Shown here one piece after another: positions 54,550-64,000 of a stretch of DNA of 64,000 bases. Within the stretch, counting starts at the first letter, position 1; each line of letters starts with the position of its first letter. The DNA is from Selaginella moellendorffii (lineage: Eukaryota > Streptophyta > Lycopodiopsida > Selaginellales > Selaginellaceae), in NCBI RefSeq assembly GCF_000143415.4, contig NW_003314308.1, positions 692,254 to 756,253 of the forward strand, in the 5' to 3' direction. A model generated the notes under the pieces. That model worked only from the letters and a program-made list of their open reading frames with translations. It did not search any database and was not told the origin of the DNA. The translations under genes were made by a program, and so were the position numbers.

Positions 54550-56452
54550 CTGCGTGTGGGTGGCGGAGTGGGCGGCGGAGTTGGCGGCGAAGTTACAAAC
54601 TGGGTGTGTCTTGAAGTGGACGCCGATGCACACGAGCGCGATGCGAGCGCGAGTGTGATGCAAGCGCGAGTGGACGCCGATGCACACGAGAAACCTGTAG
54701 AGAAGGTAGATGAGCGCGAATGTGAGCGTGATCGCGAGTGGGAGCGCGATGCGAGCGCGAGTGTGCCAGCGCGAGTACGATGCAAAACCTAACGTCACAT
54801 GCGCGAAATGTCACGACGGTTGGTAATCCCGCAACGTCATCATTCCTCGGACTTGGGCACCACCATTAATTTCTGGATCGCCGCGCGCATGCATGCACGT
54901 GAAATCCAAAAGAAATCCGCAACGTCATCATTCCTCGTACTGCATGCACGCGAAATCCAAAAGAAAGATCATGATTGGGATATCATTTAATACCCTCGCT
55001 ATATTTATACCATGCATGATTGGATATTCCAAAGCATCTTGTATTTCCAAAAATGCCAGATGTTCAGCTAAATAAAGAATGGTATACAATGTCCTTCTTG
55101 ATGACCCTGCAAAGAAGCATCTCGATCGGACACCACATGAGACCACACGAGCCTTACAATGTTTCAGGGGCATTTGCCATAGATCCGACCGTTATTTTGC
55201 TCCAAGATTTTACAGTTTGGTGTGCATTGACCTTTCCATCGACACTGCAAAGGGACATCACAATCAGATGCGGGATCACAAGAAACCAACTTCACTAACT
55301 CTGGTTTCACCAAGATCTACGTAAGGAGTTATGAAATGAAAGGACCCTCTCTATTGAAATGTGTTTATGGTCCTAGGGGCATTGTGACATATCAAAGGAT
55401 TTTGCATCAAGTTCTGTATTTGCATGTTTATCAAGCTACTGAATTGCTAAACCCTAAACCCTAAACATGTGGCAAATGCTGCGTGAAGAAAGATGCCCTT
55501 TCTGGGCAAATGCTGTAAGAGGCAGATGCCGAGCAGATGTATCTCAGGCTAATGAAGGGGACAAATGAAAGCTAGCTATAAACATGATGGGATGCAAATA
55601 GATTACTAAGCTGGAGCTGCGAAAATCAAAAACCATAATTGAAAACATTGAAAATGCAAAAAGAAAGGTTTATAATATTTTTGAATTTTAAGCAACTAAA
55701 GGAATGTAAGTAGGGCATGTGTTTGTAAGTTTAAAAATGCCTCAACTACTTAAATTCCCAAGTAAATAAAGCTGTTTCTCTATTTGGCAAAGATAAACTT
55801 TATAGCGTGTGGGCTCATGCAATTTTGAACCCAAAAATGCACCAAAAAATGCTCGACTAGCATTATTCTTTGAATGGCGTGTGGCCTTATATTGCCATAA
55901 ATGGACGTACACACACAGCATAATTATTCCTTTACACAGCGAATAATCTTAGCGCGGATCGCTGACATGGCATGGCAAAGTTCGAATCACTGACATGGCA
56001 CAGCTGGATCGAGGCAAGGACATGATGTGACAAAGTTCAACGTCCGACAGCAAAGTCTAGAAGCTACTCAGTTTGAAATTTGTCAGAGGAATTGAAAAGA
56101 TCTGGTTTGTCAGAGGATTTGATGTGACGTTCAAGCGTGTGTTATTTTTGAATTCTCGAACTCATTCCTAGGTCTATCATTTTTGTGCGCCGTGTCCTTG
56201 GTTTCGCTAAGCGCAATTAGCACTGCTTGTGTAAGCGGCGTTGTGAGCTGTGGTTTATGCGTCTACGAGCGGTTGTGGCATTGCGAGCGCCATTGCGAGC
56301 GGCAGTTTATGCGAGTGGCAGTTTGTGCGAGCGGCGCTACGAGCAGTTGCGGTGTTGCGAGCGGCGCTACGAGTAGTTGCGGTGTTGCGAGTGGCACTGT
56401 CTTTGGTGTGGCTACCGCTTCCTCTTGATATTCGGCACTTGTGCTTCCTGGT
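54550..56452. other. Divergent control region of the 13-kb element
   Basis: Between the 5' ends of the fusion gene (minus) and the transposase-like gene (plus). It holds GCG-rich tandem repeats at 54613-54785 (gagcgcgatgcgagcgcgag units), a duplication of cgcaacgtcatcattcctcg at 54830 and 54918, palindrome copies at 55802-55823 and 55874-55898, two telomere-like AAACCCT units at 55450-55463, and a 30-bp repeat at 56310-56400 (gcgagcggcgctacgag units, 2.3 copies). No coding frame is supported. Repeats near both gene starts resemble subterminal transposase-binding regions of large DNA transposons. Confidence 0.45.
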
Positions 56453-56760
56453 ATGTTCACCATGGAATGGCTTAGGACCACATTTAGAAATGGCATGAGG
56501 CCACATGCCATCTTGGGCCCTTGCAATTTCATGGCTAGCATATTGTCATGTATGTTTTTACTTGCCTACAGCTATGTGTATATCAAGATGGCATGAGGCC
56601 TCATGCCAATTTTGTGAATGCGAAATTTCACATGGGTGTCAATAGCATGTTTGAATAATGGCATGTGGCCTCATGCTATTGAGGTTGTTTGGTATGTTAT
56701 GATTTAGGCCATTCTCCAATCATTTTTTGTATGGTCTTAACTTCTTTTCTGCACTTTCAG
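56453..56760 (+). repeat. 5' UTR intron of the transposase-like gene with three palindromes
   Basis: A likely donor CTTCCTG|GTATGT at 56452/56453 and acceptor CACTTTCAG at 56760, just before the ATG. Copies at 56490-56511, 56588-56609 and 56658-56679; the middle one contains the full core TGGCATGAGGCCTCATGCCA. Confidence 0.65.
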
Positions 56761-56761
56761 A

Positions 56762-59494
56762 ATGGCCTCCGCAAGTGCGACGCATGTTCCCTCTGTGGAT
56801 CTTAAGAACCGTGCTACATGGATTCAGGCAAAGGTGTTTCTAAACAACCCCGAGGGGGAGGTGGTAGCTGAGGGCTTAGCCACAGTTGTCGATCCAAGAG
56901 ATGCGGTTGCTAATCAAGAATTGGGCTGGGATGATATTGGAGTTGCGATTTTAGAGGTTGTTGACACAGAAGAAAACAATCTGACTATTGGAAGCATTGT
57001 GCGGTGGAAATTGAGGCACTTAGTGTTTGAGAATGTGAAGGATTCACAATCAAACACCACTACAACTGATGATAGAACATCTCTTCATGGGAAAAGAAAG
57101 TACACCTTCCTAAAGCGCAGCCAAAGGGATCTGAGCAACGAACCGAAAAGGCAGAAAATGGCGATGGAGGTTCAAATGGTCTCAACAGTTGCTTGTTGCA
57201 AGAGGAGGTGCTGTCAACATGCTGATTGGGATGCTATTGAAGAGGAGAGAGCAAGATACAAGACATTGTCCTGGAAGGCAGCTCACAATTTTGTGTATGA
57301 GGCATTACGGTCATCTGTTGATGCTTCAGAACATCAGGTGGGGGGCATGGTCTTCCAGAGGGGTTTGGTCTGCATGAAGGCATGGAGAATCATTTATGGA
57401 GTCCCTCGAACCACATTCTACAGAATCAAAACTGAGTTCGAGGAACAAAGGGTTCAACAGGCAGTCCATGGGAACGACGGTACTCACAAAACCAGGGGTC
57501 ATGTTGTATATGGAAAGGCAATCTTCAAGAGGTTTGTCGAGACATGTAGCGAGCAGCAACCACATAAAACCCGCCTCTTGGAAGATGGAACTCGAGACAC
57601 CCAACGAGTTCTCCCTTCCATGTATACCAAGGGGGCCATATTGGAAGATGTGAATCGGGAACTCCAGAGTAATGGCTACAGGAAGCTGAGCCAATCTAGA
57701 TTTAGTAGATTGTGGAGCAACAGGTTCAGGGATGTGAGTATAGGAAAGTACTCCAGCTTTTCAAAGTGTGACGAGTGCACTGCTATCAAAATGGCTTTGT
57801 CGAAGAATTCTTGCATCGCTCAAGAGCGAGAGATGTTGGTTAGAAGGCGGCTCGACCACAACATCGAGCAGAGAAGCTGCAGGACTGCATATTATCATAA
57901 CAAGATTCTCTCCATGGAAAGACCTGACTCTTACCTCTGCATCATCCACGACAAAATGGACCAAAAAAAGACGTGCTTACCTCGACTCAATCCTGCCCCC
58001 AAGGCAATCTCTTCATCCATGCAGCTGCCTGTGTCTCTATTTGGCATAATCGCTCATGGGCATGGTGCCCAGAACTATGGGAACTTCTTTGTACCTCTAT
58101 GGGGTGGCGGGGGTGCAAACATGATGATTGCGTCCCTAGCAAAACACTTAAGGTCTTTGCAAAGTGCGCAGACTGAGCTGAACGGCCAACCCTTGCATAA
58201 GGCCCTTGTCGATCGAACCCCATACAGGGTTCAGCTGGAGGAGGAGCAAAGGCTTGCAGTATCACGTGGGGCCCCATGCCATCCCAGTGAATATGTTGGC
58301 CGTCAGATTGTAGGGTTATCACGTGAGGCCTCATGCCATTCCGACGAGGCTGGTCGCCCGGTGAATGCATAGCCTCATCCAAACGAAGCAGAATCTCAAG
58401 GAAGTTCTTGCGGCCGATGTGGCCTTCCACCCCATCTTCTGCTCCAAACAGACAATGCTGGCAGTGAGAACAAAAACATGTACGTCTTTGCGTACTTGGC
58501 GATGCTTGTTGCCAAAGGCATATTTGAAACGGTTACACTTGGCTTTCTCATGGTTGGGCACACTCATGAAGACGTCGATGCCATGTTCAGTCACCTGGCA
58601 GAGTCCCTCCGACGATCCAATGTCCTCACCCTCCCACAACTCTACGATGAATTCAAAAATTGCATCAAAGGCACTGTTGAAGCTGCACTTATGACAGAGG
58701 TTCCAGACTTTAAGGGGTTTGTAAGAGGCTACATCAGGGACGGATCCGAAATGCTGATTGGCCACTCCAAGCCTCTTCAGTTTCATTTCAGCATGCGTGA
58801 CGGTGCTTCAGTGATGAGGTACAAGATGAGAGAATGGGACACAGTGTGGCTGCCAGTGGACGGCATTGAACTCTTCAAGAGAGATCCCATAACTGGGGAA
58901 CCTATGATTCCTCAGGGTTCCCCACGGCCGATGCACCCGGATGGACTCAAAGACCAGGAAAGTATAGTGGCCGGGATTAGACAGCATATTGCCTTCTGGA
59001 AGAGAAGGTTGGTGTTTGGTGGAGAATCCTATTTTCAGAGGTGCAAGCCTTTGCTCGAATACTGGGAGAAGATTATATCTGCTATCCAAAATGGGCCGGT
59101 TGTATATGAAGAATTGGAAGAGTCCTTTTGGCCAGAACCCAGAGCACCAGATAGTAGCGGAACAATGTCCTCTGGAAATGCAGTGACAGATAACGATGTT
59201 GAGGATCACTATTGTGGGCCGAGGAACAAGAAGCCAGATTCAGCATTCAATCCAGTACAGGTCTGCAAAGGAATGGTCGTGCTTGTCAGACCCAGTAATA
59301 AAAAACAAATGATATGGGTGGGGCGCTGCATCACTGATGCAAAGGAGGACGCGGAAACTAACTCATTCAATGTAATTGTGGAGTGGTTCAAGCCAAGTTC
59401 CGGATATACGAAGGATTGCCTAGAAAAGAGATGGGTGCTGAATCCAAGGGATCCCAGCATGAGCATATCGGTGGATAATGTTGTGCATGGTTGA
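56762..59494 (+). CDS. Transposase-like protein (DUF7869-type core)
   Basis: Likely the element's own DNA-handling enzyme. Exons 56762-58258 and 58373-59494; removing 58259-58372 (114 nt, GTATCA...ATAG) excises the only stop and joins two frames in phase, giving 872 residues. The N-terminal part is unrecognised; residues ~205-350 look like DNA-binding helices (RTTFYRIKTEFEEQ), then a metal-binding FSKCDEC. The core has HGHGAQNYGNFF, QTDNAGSENKN, then FLMVGHTHEDVDAMFSHL. These are the marks of DUF7869-like proteins, thought to be RNase H-fold transposases; D and N/E residues of the motif are present. A C-terminal part is a possible small beta domain (GMVVLVRPSNKKQMIWVG). After the TGA (59492-59494) the frame stays open across a 52-nt intron (59574-59625) to a second stop at 59658, ending ESESEEA, so this TGA may also be a decay change. 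Confidence 0.7.
58259..58372 (+). repeat. Intron of the transposase-like gene with two palindromes
   Basis: Copies at 58261-58282 (atcacgtggggccccatgcc) and 58318-58339 (atcacgtgaggcctcatgcc), immediately after the GT in the first case. Proposed as an intron because the stop at 58370-58372 lies here and both flanking frames are in phase. Confidence 0.6.
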
Positions 59495-59573
59495 ATGCGG
59501 AAGCAGAGTGCCACCATCACCTTGCCAGACCATGCAAGAGATGCAGCAAGAGCATTCATAACCCGGGTTCAAG

Positions 59574-60300
59574 GTGAGATTCATTAATATTCCTTTACTA
59601 AGTTTCTAATGTATTTTATTTCAAGGTGAACAATCCGAATCTGAATCAGAGGAGGCGTGATGGCATGTGGCCTTACGCCATTCCTAGGTGAGATGATACA
59701 AATAACAAGTATAAATTCTTAGTTGTTCTAGCAAATCTTACTTAAAGTTCAAGGTGAACAAGCCGAATATGAATTCATCGGAATGTTATAACAAATTGCG
59801 AGGTGATGGCATGAGGCGATACGCCATTTGAGAGTGGTAGCCATTCCTATATGAGGTGAGTGAAATATTTATTAGAAATACCTCATTCAATTGTGCACTT
59901 CTAAGTCTTGGTCCACTCAGTACTGTTTGCATGTTTTTATTTTAATTCTTTCTCTAAAATGTTATTTAGCATGTGGCTTCATGCCATTGCTCTCCACAAT
60001 CATGCATTGAATTTTTTTATCCTTGCATAATACTTCTCCATATATATAGCATGTGCGCACATGTGATATGGTTCATTAGGCCTGATATAGTGTGTGAGGT
60101 AAAACAAAGATGATGTGACATATGCATTTACCAATCACACGTGCATAAATCTAATAATATGGCATATGGCCCATATTAATGGCACATAAACCCATATTGT
60201 GGGCTTACGTGCTTTATGTACCATCATTCCCTTGCAGCGTGTGTGTTGGTTTCCTTTTATAACACAACGAACTCCATATTTTAGGGTGAAGAGCGTTCTC
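59574..60300. other. Duplicated 3' exon segment with palindromes
   Basis: The block ttcaaggtgaacaa(t/g)ccgaat occurs at about 59620 and again at about 59751, each followed by a palindrome (59660-59681, 59806-59827). Weaker copies follow at 59966-59987, 60046-60067 and 60159-60180. No further coding frame until 60301. Confidence 0.55.
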
Positions 60301-60558
60301 ATGGCAAGCACAAAATCTGTAAGTGAGGCAGAAAAGGAGACAGAGAAGGAGATAGGTGAAGATGTAGAATATATAAGTCTTCCAAACTCCCCGTACTATA
60401 CTCTAGGTGATCATTTTTCTGAACAAATGGCAACATTAACAACTATCGAGAACGCCCCAGTAACGTCAGAGACAACAATCCAAAACAAAACAACTGACCC
60501 GGAGAAGGATGATAGTACCGCTGAGAGTACCAAAAAGGAGGTGTCCACTAGCGCTTAG
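60301..60558 (+). CDS. Small unknown acidic protein, paralogue of the one at 28281
   Basis: 85 residues, starting MASTKSVSEAEKETEKEIG and rich in E, K, S and T, so probably flexible and soluble. The pattern VEYISLPNSPYYTL, APVTSETTI, STAESTKK matches the protein at 28281-28529. I chose the internal ATG because the similarity to the paralogue begins there; the upstream frame from 60199 has a likely acceptor (cccttgcag at 60229-60237) and may be 5' UTR. It is the last gene inside the 13-kb element, directly followed by two palindromes (60566-60587, 60655-60676). Function unknown. Confidence 0.5.
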   Translation: MASTKSVSEAEKETEKEIGEDVEYISLPNSPYYTLGDHFSEQMATLTTIENAPVTSETTIQNKTTDPEKDDSTAESTKKEVSTSA

Positions 60559-60565
60559 GCTTATA

Positions 60566-60676
60566 ATGGCATGTGCCCTCATGCCATTTACTTGATCACC
60601 AAATACCTTTTTCCCTTTGCATTAGTATATCTTAATACCGGTCTGAGAAATAGAATGGCATGTGCCCTCAGGCCTT
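60566..60676. repeat. Two palindrome copies after the small gene
   Basis: 60566-60587 (ATGGCATGTG / CCTCATGCCAT, centre altered) and 60655-60676 (right half decayed). A further half-decayed copy is at 60971-60992. Confidence 0.8.
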
Positions 60677-61007
60677 TTACTAAATCACCTTTGAAAGAAA
60701 TGCAAGCCTTTATGTCGTAAAAAAAAGGTACTAGAGAAATTCCTTAATAATATGAATGTTATTTAGTTTCATGAAAATACACTAAGGGTCAAATGAGTTA
60801 AATGACTTCTCCAGACTAGCAATGCCTCTTGCTACACCTTCACAATTAGATTCGTTAGAAAAAGATAACATTGAATAATATCTAAATATTCTCACCATTA
60901 AGTTATATGTCTGGCTAATAGGAATGACGTTCATCTTGGAAAGCTCACTACACGCTCAATGAACAAACAAATAGTGTGTGCGCGCATGCCTTCGCTCTTC
61001 TTTAGCT

Positions 61008-61032
61008 TCAGATTCGGCTTGTTCACCTTGAC
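61008..61032 (-). repeat. Inverted copy of the transposase 3' exon start
   Basis: On the minus strand this reads TCAAGGTGAACAAGCCGAAT followed by ctgaa, matching the plus-strand block at 59751 (and 59620). An inverted piece of the gene near the right end of the element, with a decayed palindrome downstream. Confidence 0.7.
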
Positions 61033-61194
61033 AATGAGATTTATTATACAACCAGATGGACTCAGTCTGGACACAAAGTCACCGCACTAGTCACCATGCC
61101 CCAGATATGTCTAGCCCCTGGACAAAAAACATATAATTTCATGTCATTTTCAAATACTTGAAAATTTGTACCTAGTCCCATTTTACTGAATAAA

Positions 61195-61224
61195 TCCCAC
61201 TTTAACGAAATAGAGCTTAGTGGG
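61195..61224 (-). repeat. Right terminal inverted repeat
   Basis: 24-base core (61195-61218) is the exact reverse complement of 47911-47934; the outer end reads tagtggg. Confidence 0.75.
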
Positions 61225-62619
61225 AAACTCTGTAGTCAAACTGAACCCTGAAGTTATAGAAAAAGTGCAGAAAAAGTGTGAAAAGAGGAGGAAAATAGAG
61301 GGAAAAAAAAAAAGAGTACCCAAAGAACTTGACTCATACCTAGATTTCAGCTCAAGAAAGTGTAATATACAAATGCAGCCTCTTGATGATTTCCAGTATG
61401 CTCCAAAGATTGGCCAAAATCAAGAAAGAAAGAGAGGTAGAAGAGGGGATGCATTGCCCAAGGGTGGTAAGTGTAGAAATGATGAAAAGATGGAGTGATA
61501 TGGTGGAGCGCCGAGATCGTGGTGGCACTCTAAAAATGTGGCCATCGATAACTGTTGGCCCATAGAGTAAGTGCTGACTTCTCGGAGTAGCCAGTAACCG
61601 GTAACTAGTAACTCGTAACCAGTAACCGGGTATCTGTAACTGGTAACCACTTGCTCTTGCTCCTACTTCTGTGCTTGCTCTAGCACCGATATGGTGGAGT
61701 GATATGGTGGAGCACTGAGATGGTGGTGGCACTCTGAGAAGGTGGCCAGTCTGATGTGTCGAACTGAAGAAGTCAGCAGCTAAAAAGGATAGCGTAGTCG
61801 TTGGGTTGCCAATAAAGAGAGGTGGCATGTGTCCACTAAGTGCTGGAGCAGAAGAAAGTGGCTATGGCTTCTGTTGCCTCACCTAAAGATCCACCTAGGT
61901 GCCTTGAGCTAACAGGTTTACCTGGTTGGAAGAAAGTCGCTCTAGAAAAGCTAGTGCGTCGTCGGCAAATGGTCATAAGATATCTTGGAAACGGCACGTC
62001 CAAATGAGGTGGTGTCTTTTGCTACTGGTGCACATATGTGTGTCCGTGGTATACGGAGATGTGAATGATGGTGAAAGAGTGAAAGATGCAAGGCAGGCAT
62101 CTAGAGATGAGTGCGGGCAACACTGTTGGAAGCGATTGGTGATGGAACTGTGAGTGCAGATGATATGGAATGGGTGAGGGGAATGTGTGGAGTGTAGTAA
62201 TGGTAAGGGAAGGGCCAAAGAACTTGGAACATAGACCGAGCCAAGTGAGTAACTTCCATACAAACGGCAATGCAGCTTGAGCACGAAATCCAAGGCATGG
62301 GCCATGGTCCAATGGGGAAACACCCTCTAAAGGTAAGAAAAAGAGCCATGAAAGTAAAGTGAAAGAAAGGAAGAAAAAGAAGAATAAAAAGAAGAGAAAA
62401 GGAATGCTTCACTAGATAAAGCATTTGAGGTGAGAGTAGTTGTGAGCATGTGGGAGCTCACGTCCATCAGCATCAACTAGCACATATGCTCCACCTTTGA
62501 TGTGTCACTGGACAAAGTAGGGGCCGGTCTAGTGAGGGGAGAATTTCAAAAGTGGCGTAAACTCCTTGAGTAGAACAAGATCACCATCCTCGAATGGTTT
62601 GGCAAACTGCTGGTGATCA
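61225..62619. other. Gene-free stretch with short repeats
   Basis: A-rich then mixed sequence. At 61587-61648 there are tandem GTAACCAGTAACCGG-type units, and gatatggtggagcgc/gatatggtggagtgat units recur at 61498-61510 and 61687-61722. No coding frame is supported. Confidence 0.4.
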
Positions 62620-63500
62620 ATGACAGACTTTCATGGGGAGATGTTCAGTCATGGATCGTCGCTGTTCTTCCAAGGCAAGAACCTCCAAGTCACGTGCATG
62701 AAGCTTGTCCTCATCACTAAGCTGTATCGCTGCTGCGCATCAAAGTGAGAGTGAGAGTGATGGCACTTGGATCTCCACTGGAAGCACAACCTTTGTCCCA
62801 TAGACAAGGGAGAATGGGGTCACAGAGATGGATGCCCTGAAGGATGTCCGAAAGGCCCATAATGCCGTAACTAAGTGCTCGTGCCAATGCCTTGGATGAT
62901 CCTCCACAAGCTTTGAGATGACTGTCTTCAATATCTTGTTGTTGGACTCCGCCTAGCCATTGCACTTAGGATAATAGCTGCTACTCTTCACGAGCTTGAC
63001 CTGTAGCTGCTGGAGAAGATGCTGCATCACCTGTCCAAGGAAGCTACTACCACAATCGAAAATCAAAATGGCAGGAACTCCAAATCGACAAATAATGTAC
63101 TCCTAGACAAACTTTGCTATAGAACGTTGATTTGTCTGTCGCAGAGGGGTAGCCTCAACCCATTTCGTGAAATAGTCCATCACCACGATGATGTATCACT
63201 GTCTTTTTGAGCTCGGTGGGTTGATCGGGCCGACGAAGTCAAGTCCCCACTAGAAAAAGGGACCTGGAGAAGTAATGAGCTAGAAAGGAAGGCATGGAAC
63301 ATGGCTCTAGGGGTTGAACCATTGGCACTGCTCATATGCCTTTGCATAGGCCAAGCTGTCTTGGTGAATCTGAGGCCAAAAGTAGCTATGGCACAAGAGG
63401 AGCTGTGTTATGACCCGTCTTGAGACATGCTCTGCACAAGAGTGGAAAGCATGAAGGAGCTTAGGGACCTTGTGTTCACCCACACACCACAACAAAACTT
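62620..63500 (-). pseudogene. Ty3/gypsy integrase fragment (second element)
   Basis: Minus-strand pieces: at 63495-63307 a zinc-finger H2C2-type region (VSRRVITQLLLCHSYFWPQ, then CQWF), and at 62931-62740 the integrase core end (ILKTVISKLVEDHPRHWHEH with LWAFRTS and TPFSLVYGTKVVLPVE). Frame changes and stops lie between. Belongs to a different gypsy family from the one at 44.5-47.6 kb. Confidence 0.75.
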
Positions 63501-63840
63501 CTTAAGAAGTCCTCCCGTAAAGATGTCCGTCGAGAATGCAAAACCCTCATGCTTAGATCTCTAATGCCTTTTGTTGCATTAGTGAGTGTCGCAAATATGA
63601 CTTCGGGTATCGAAAGATACTTGTCGGCCAGTCCTTACGAGCACTCTTTCCTTACTACCATGACGGCAGGAGGTTGGTACTGCTGATCCCTTTTATGGTC
63701 TCCACTCAAGCTAGTTGAGAAAAACTGGTCATCACATGTGCACTTGACCAGATGAGCATAAGGACGGAATTTTTACATGCTATTTGTCAAGCATACTTGA
63801 CCTGGTTAGAGAAACTCATTTGTTGACTTGCACTTGCTAG

Positions 63841-64000
63841 TGTTGGGAACCCCCGCGATATTGAGACTAGTCCCTCAATATTTGCTAGATGATAGCTTAC
63901 CGTGTCTGCCAAACACCCTCGCTATCATACCCTTTGTGTTAGTCTCATTTCGGTCCCAAGTGCTATTTATGGAAAGTGTCTAGAGTTTAGAGTGGAAAGT
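63841..64000. repeat. Possible LTR edge
   Basis: A sequence starting TGTTGGGAACCCCCGCGATA at 63840 has the TG start and composition of many plant LTRs and runs off the window. No matching end is visible, so this is only a suggestion. Confidence 0.25.

Larger units (their letters stand above)
48353..54550 (-). pseudogene. ParB-like / DNA-methyltransferase-like / FCP1-type phosphatase fusion gene (in-frame stops)
   Basis: Exons by splice sites and frame, 5' to 3' on minus: first exon uncertain (ends 54404), 54164-52986, 52931-51608, 51557-51471, 51432-51343, 51293-51237, 51185-51129, 51083-50997, 50937-50911, 50858-50751, 50700-50611, 50563-~50464, 50408-50127, 50069-50055 (a 15-nt exon), 50005-49898, 49850-49263, 49215-48353: about 1,690 codons. 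The first part has a ParB-like core (YTIDVSRIDI; then FYAVSRQHSSLAMQEI at the VIxGxHRxxA position). Next is an N4/N6-methylase-like fold ending VVEYNCGGLFFRAALLKG. A Lys/Glu/Ser-rich linker with a poly-Asp run follows. The last exon is a HAD/NIF domain, CIVFDLNGVLFSH with ILIIDDSP. Four in-frame stops (51629, ~50766, ~50242, ~49318) and one lost donor (~50463) break it. Confidence 0.6.
47904..61224. mobile_element. 13.3-kb DNA transposon with terminal inverted repeats and a multi-gene load
   Basis: The ends are an inverted repeat: 47911-47934 and 61195-61218 are exact reverse complements over 24 bases (begin AAGCTCTATTTCGTTA on the left), and the match extends with gaps to cccagtg / cagtggg-type ends. 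Between them lie a minus-strand gene (ParB-like, methyltransferase-like, phosphatase-like), a divergent plus-strand transposase-like gene, and a small unknown gene. About 30 copies of one 22-nt palindrome are confined to this interval. Outside it, the sequence turns to gypsy remnant on the left and simple repeats on the right. I could not define a target-site duplication, so the exact ends may differ by a few bases; the right tip as read inward, CACTAAGC, recalls CACTA elements but the left tip reads CAGTGAAGC. Confidence 0.65.

Noticed and set aside
55449-55465. Telomere-like AAACCCT units
   Set aside because: Only about two units; short interstitial matches are common by chance in AT-rich DNA.
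61220-61498. Lys-rich plus-strand frame beginning at the right TIR
   Set aside because: Starts at GTG, is low-complexity from A-rich sequence, and matches nothing.

Overview
This is a nuclear genomic window from a land plant, most likely a lycophyte of the Selaginella type. The protein-coding genes carry very short spliceosomal introns (about 45-66 nt). Large intronless PPR genes sit close together. There is a MIKC*-type MADS-box gene, a eukaryotic tRNA-Ser gene, and plant-type Helitron, Ty3/gypsy and MULE remnants. No organism name is given in the sequence, so this is inference.

Region 1 (1-19.6 kb) is gene-dense, higher in GC and ordinary in layout. In order it holds: the 3' end of an unidentified gene; an 11-exon MIKC* MADS-box gene; a two-exon nuclear gene for an organelle ribosomal protein bL33, divergent from an intronless 900-residue PLS-class PPR gene; a three-exon gene on the minus strand for a 2,190-residue protein joining a GBP/VLIG-like GTPase domain, a Cys/His-rich region and a C-terminal vWA domain; a second PLS-type PPR gene; a P-class PPR gene with an SMR-like C-terminus; tRNA-Ser(CGA); and a BRCC36-like deubiquitinase gene whose reading frame looks broken.

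Region 2 (19.6-47.9 kb) is AT-rich and filled with transposon remains. It holds a Helitron with both termini recognisable (20223-25229), carrying decayed Rep and helicase genes and a captured RRM-like fragment; a secreted B-lectin gene; a decayed gene for a ParB-like plus DNA-methyltransferase-like protein; an array of palindromic tandem repeats; two inverted 5S-rRNA-like repeats; a long inverted repeat; a decayed MULE-like transposase; CTCGGT-type minisatellites; and a decayed Ty3/gypsy chromovirus polyprotein.

Region 3 (47904-61224) appears to be one 13.3-kb DNA transposon bounded by an inverted repeat with a 24-bp identical core. It carries (i) a minus-strand gene of about 17 exons joining a ParB-like domain, an N4/N6-type DNA-methyltransferase-like domain, a charged linker and an FCP1/NIF-type phosphatase domain; (ii) a plus-strand transposase-like gene with the motif GHTHEDVDAMF; (iii) a small gene with a paralogue at 28.3 kb. 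About 30 copies of a 22-nt palindrome (core TGGCATGAGGCCTCATGCCA) lie all through the element. Many sit inside ~50-nt phase-1 introns, filling nearly half of each, and a few lie in exons. This combination is the best candidate here for an undescribed system. The long gene has four in-frame stops that could each arise by one C-to-T change, so this copy is probably no longer able to make the full protein.

Region 4 (61.2-64 kb) holds simple repeats, a second Ty3/gypsy integrase fragment and perhaps the start of an LTR.
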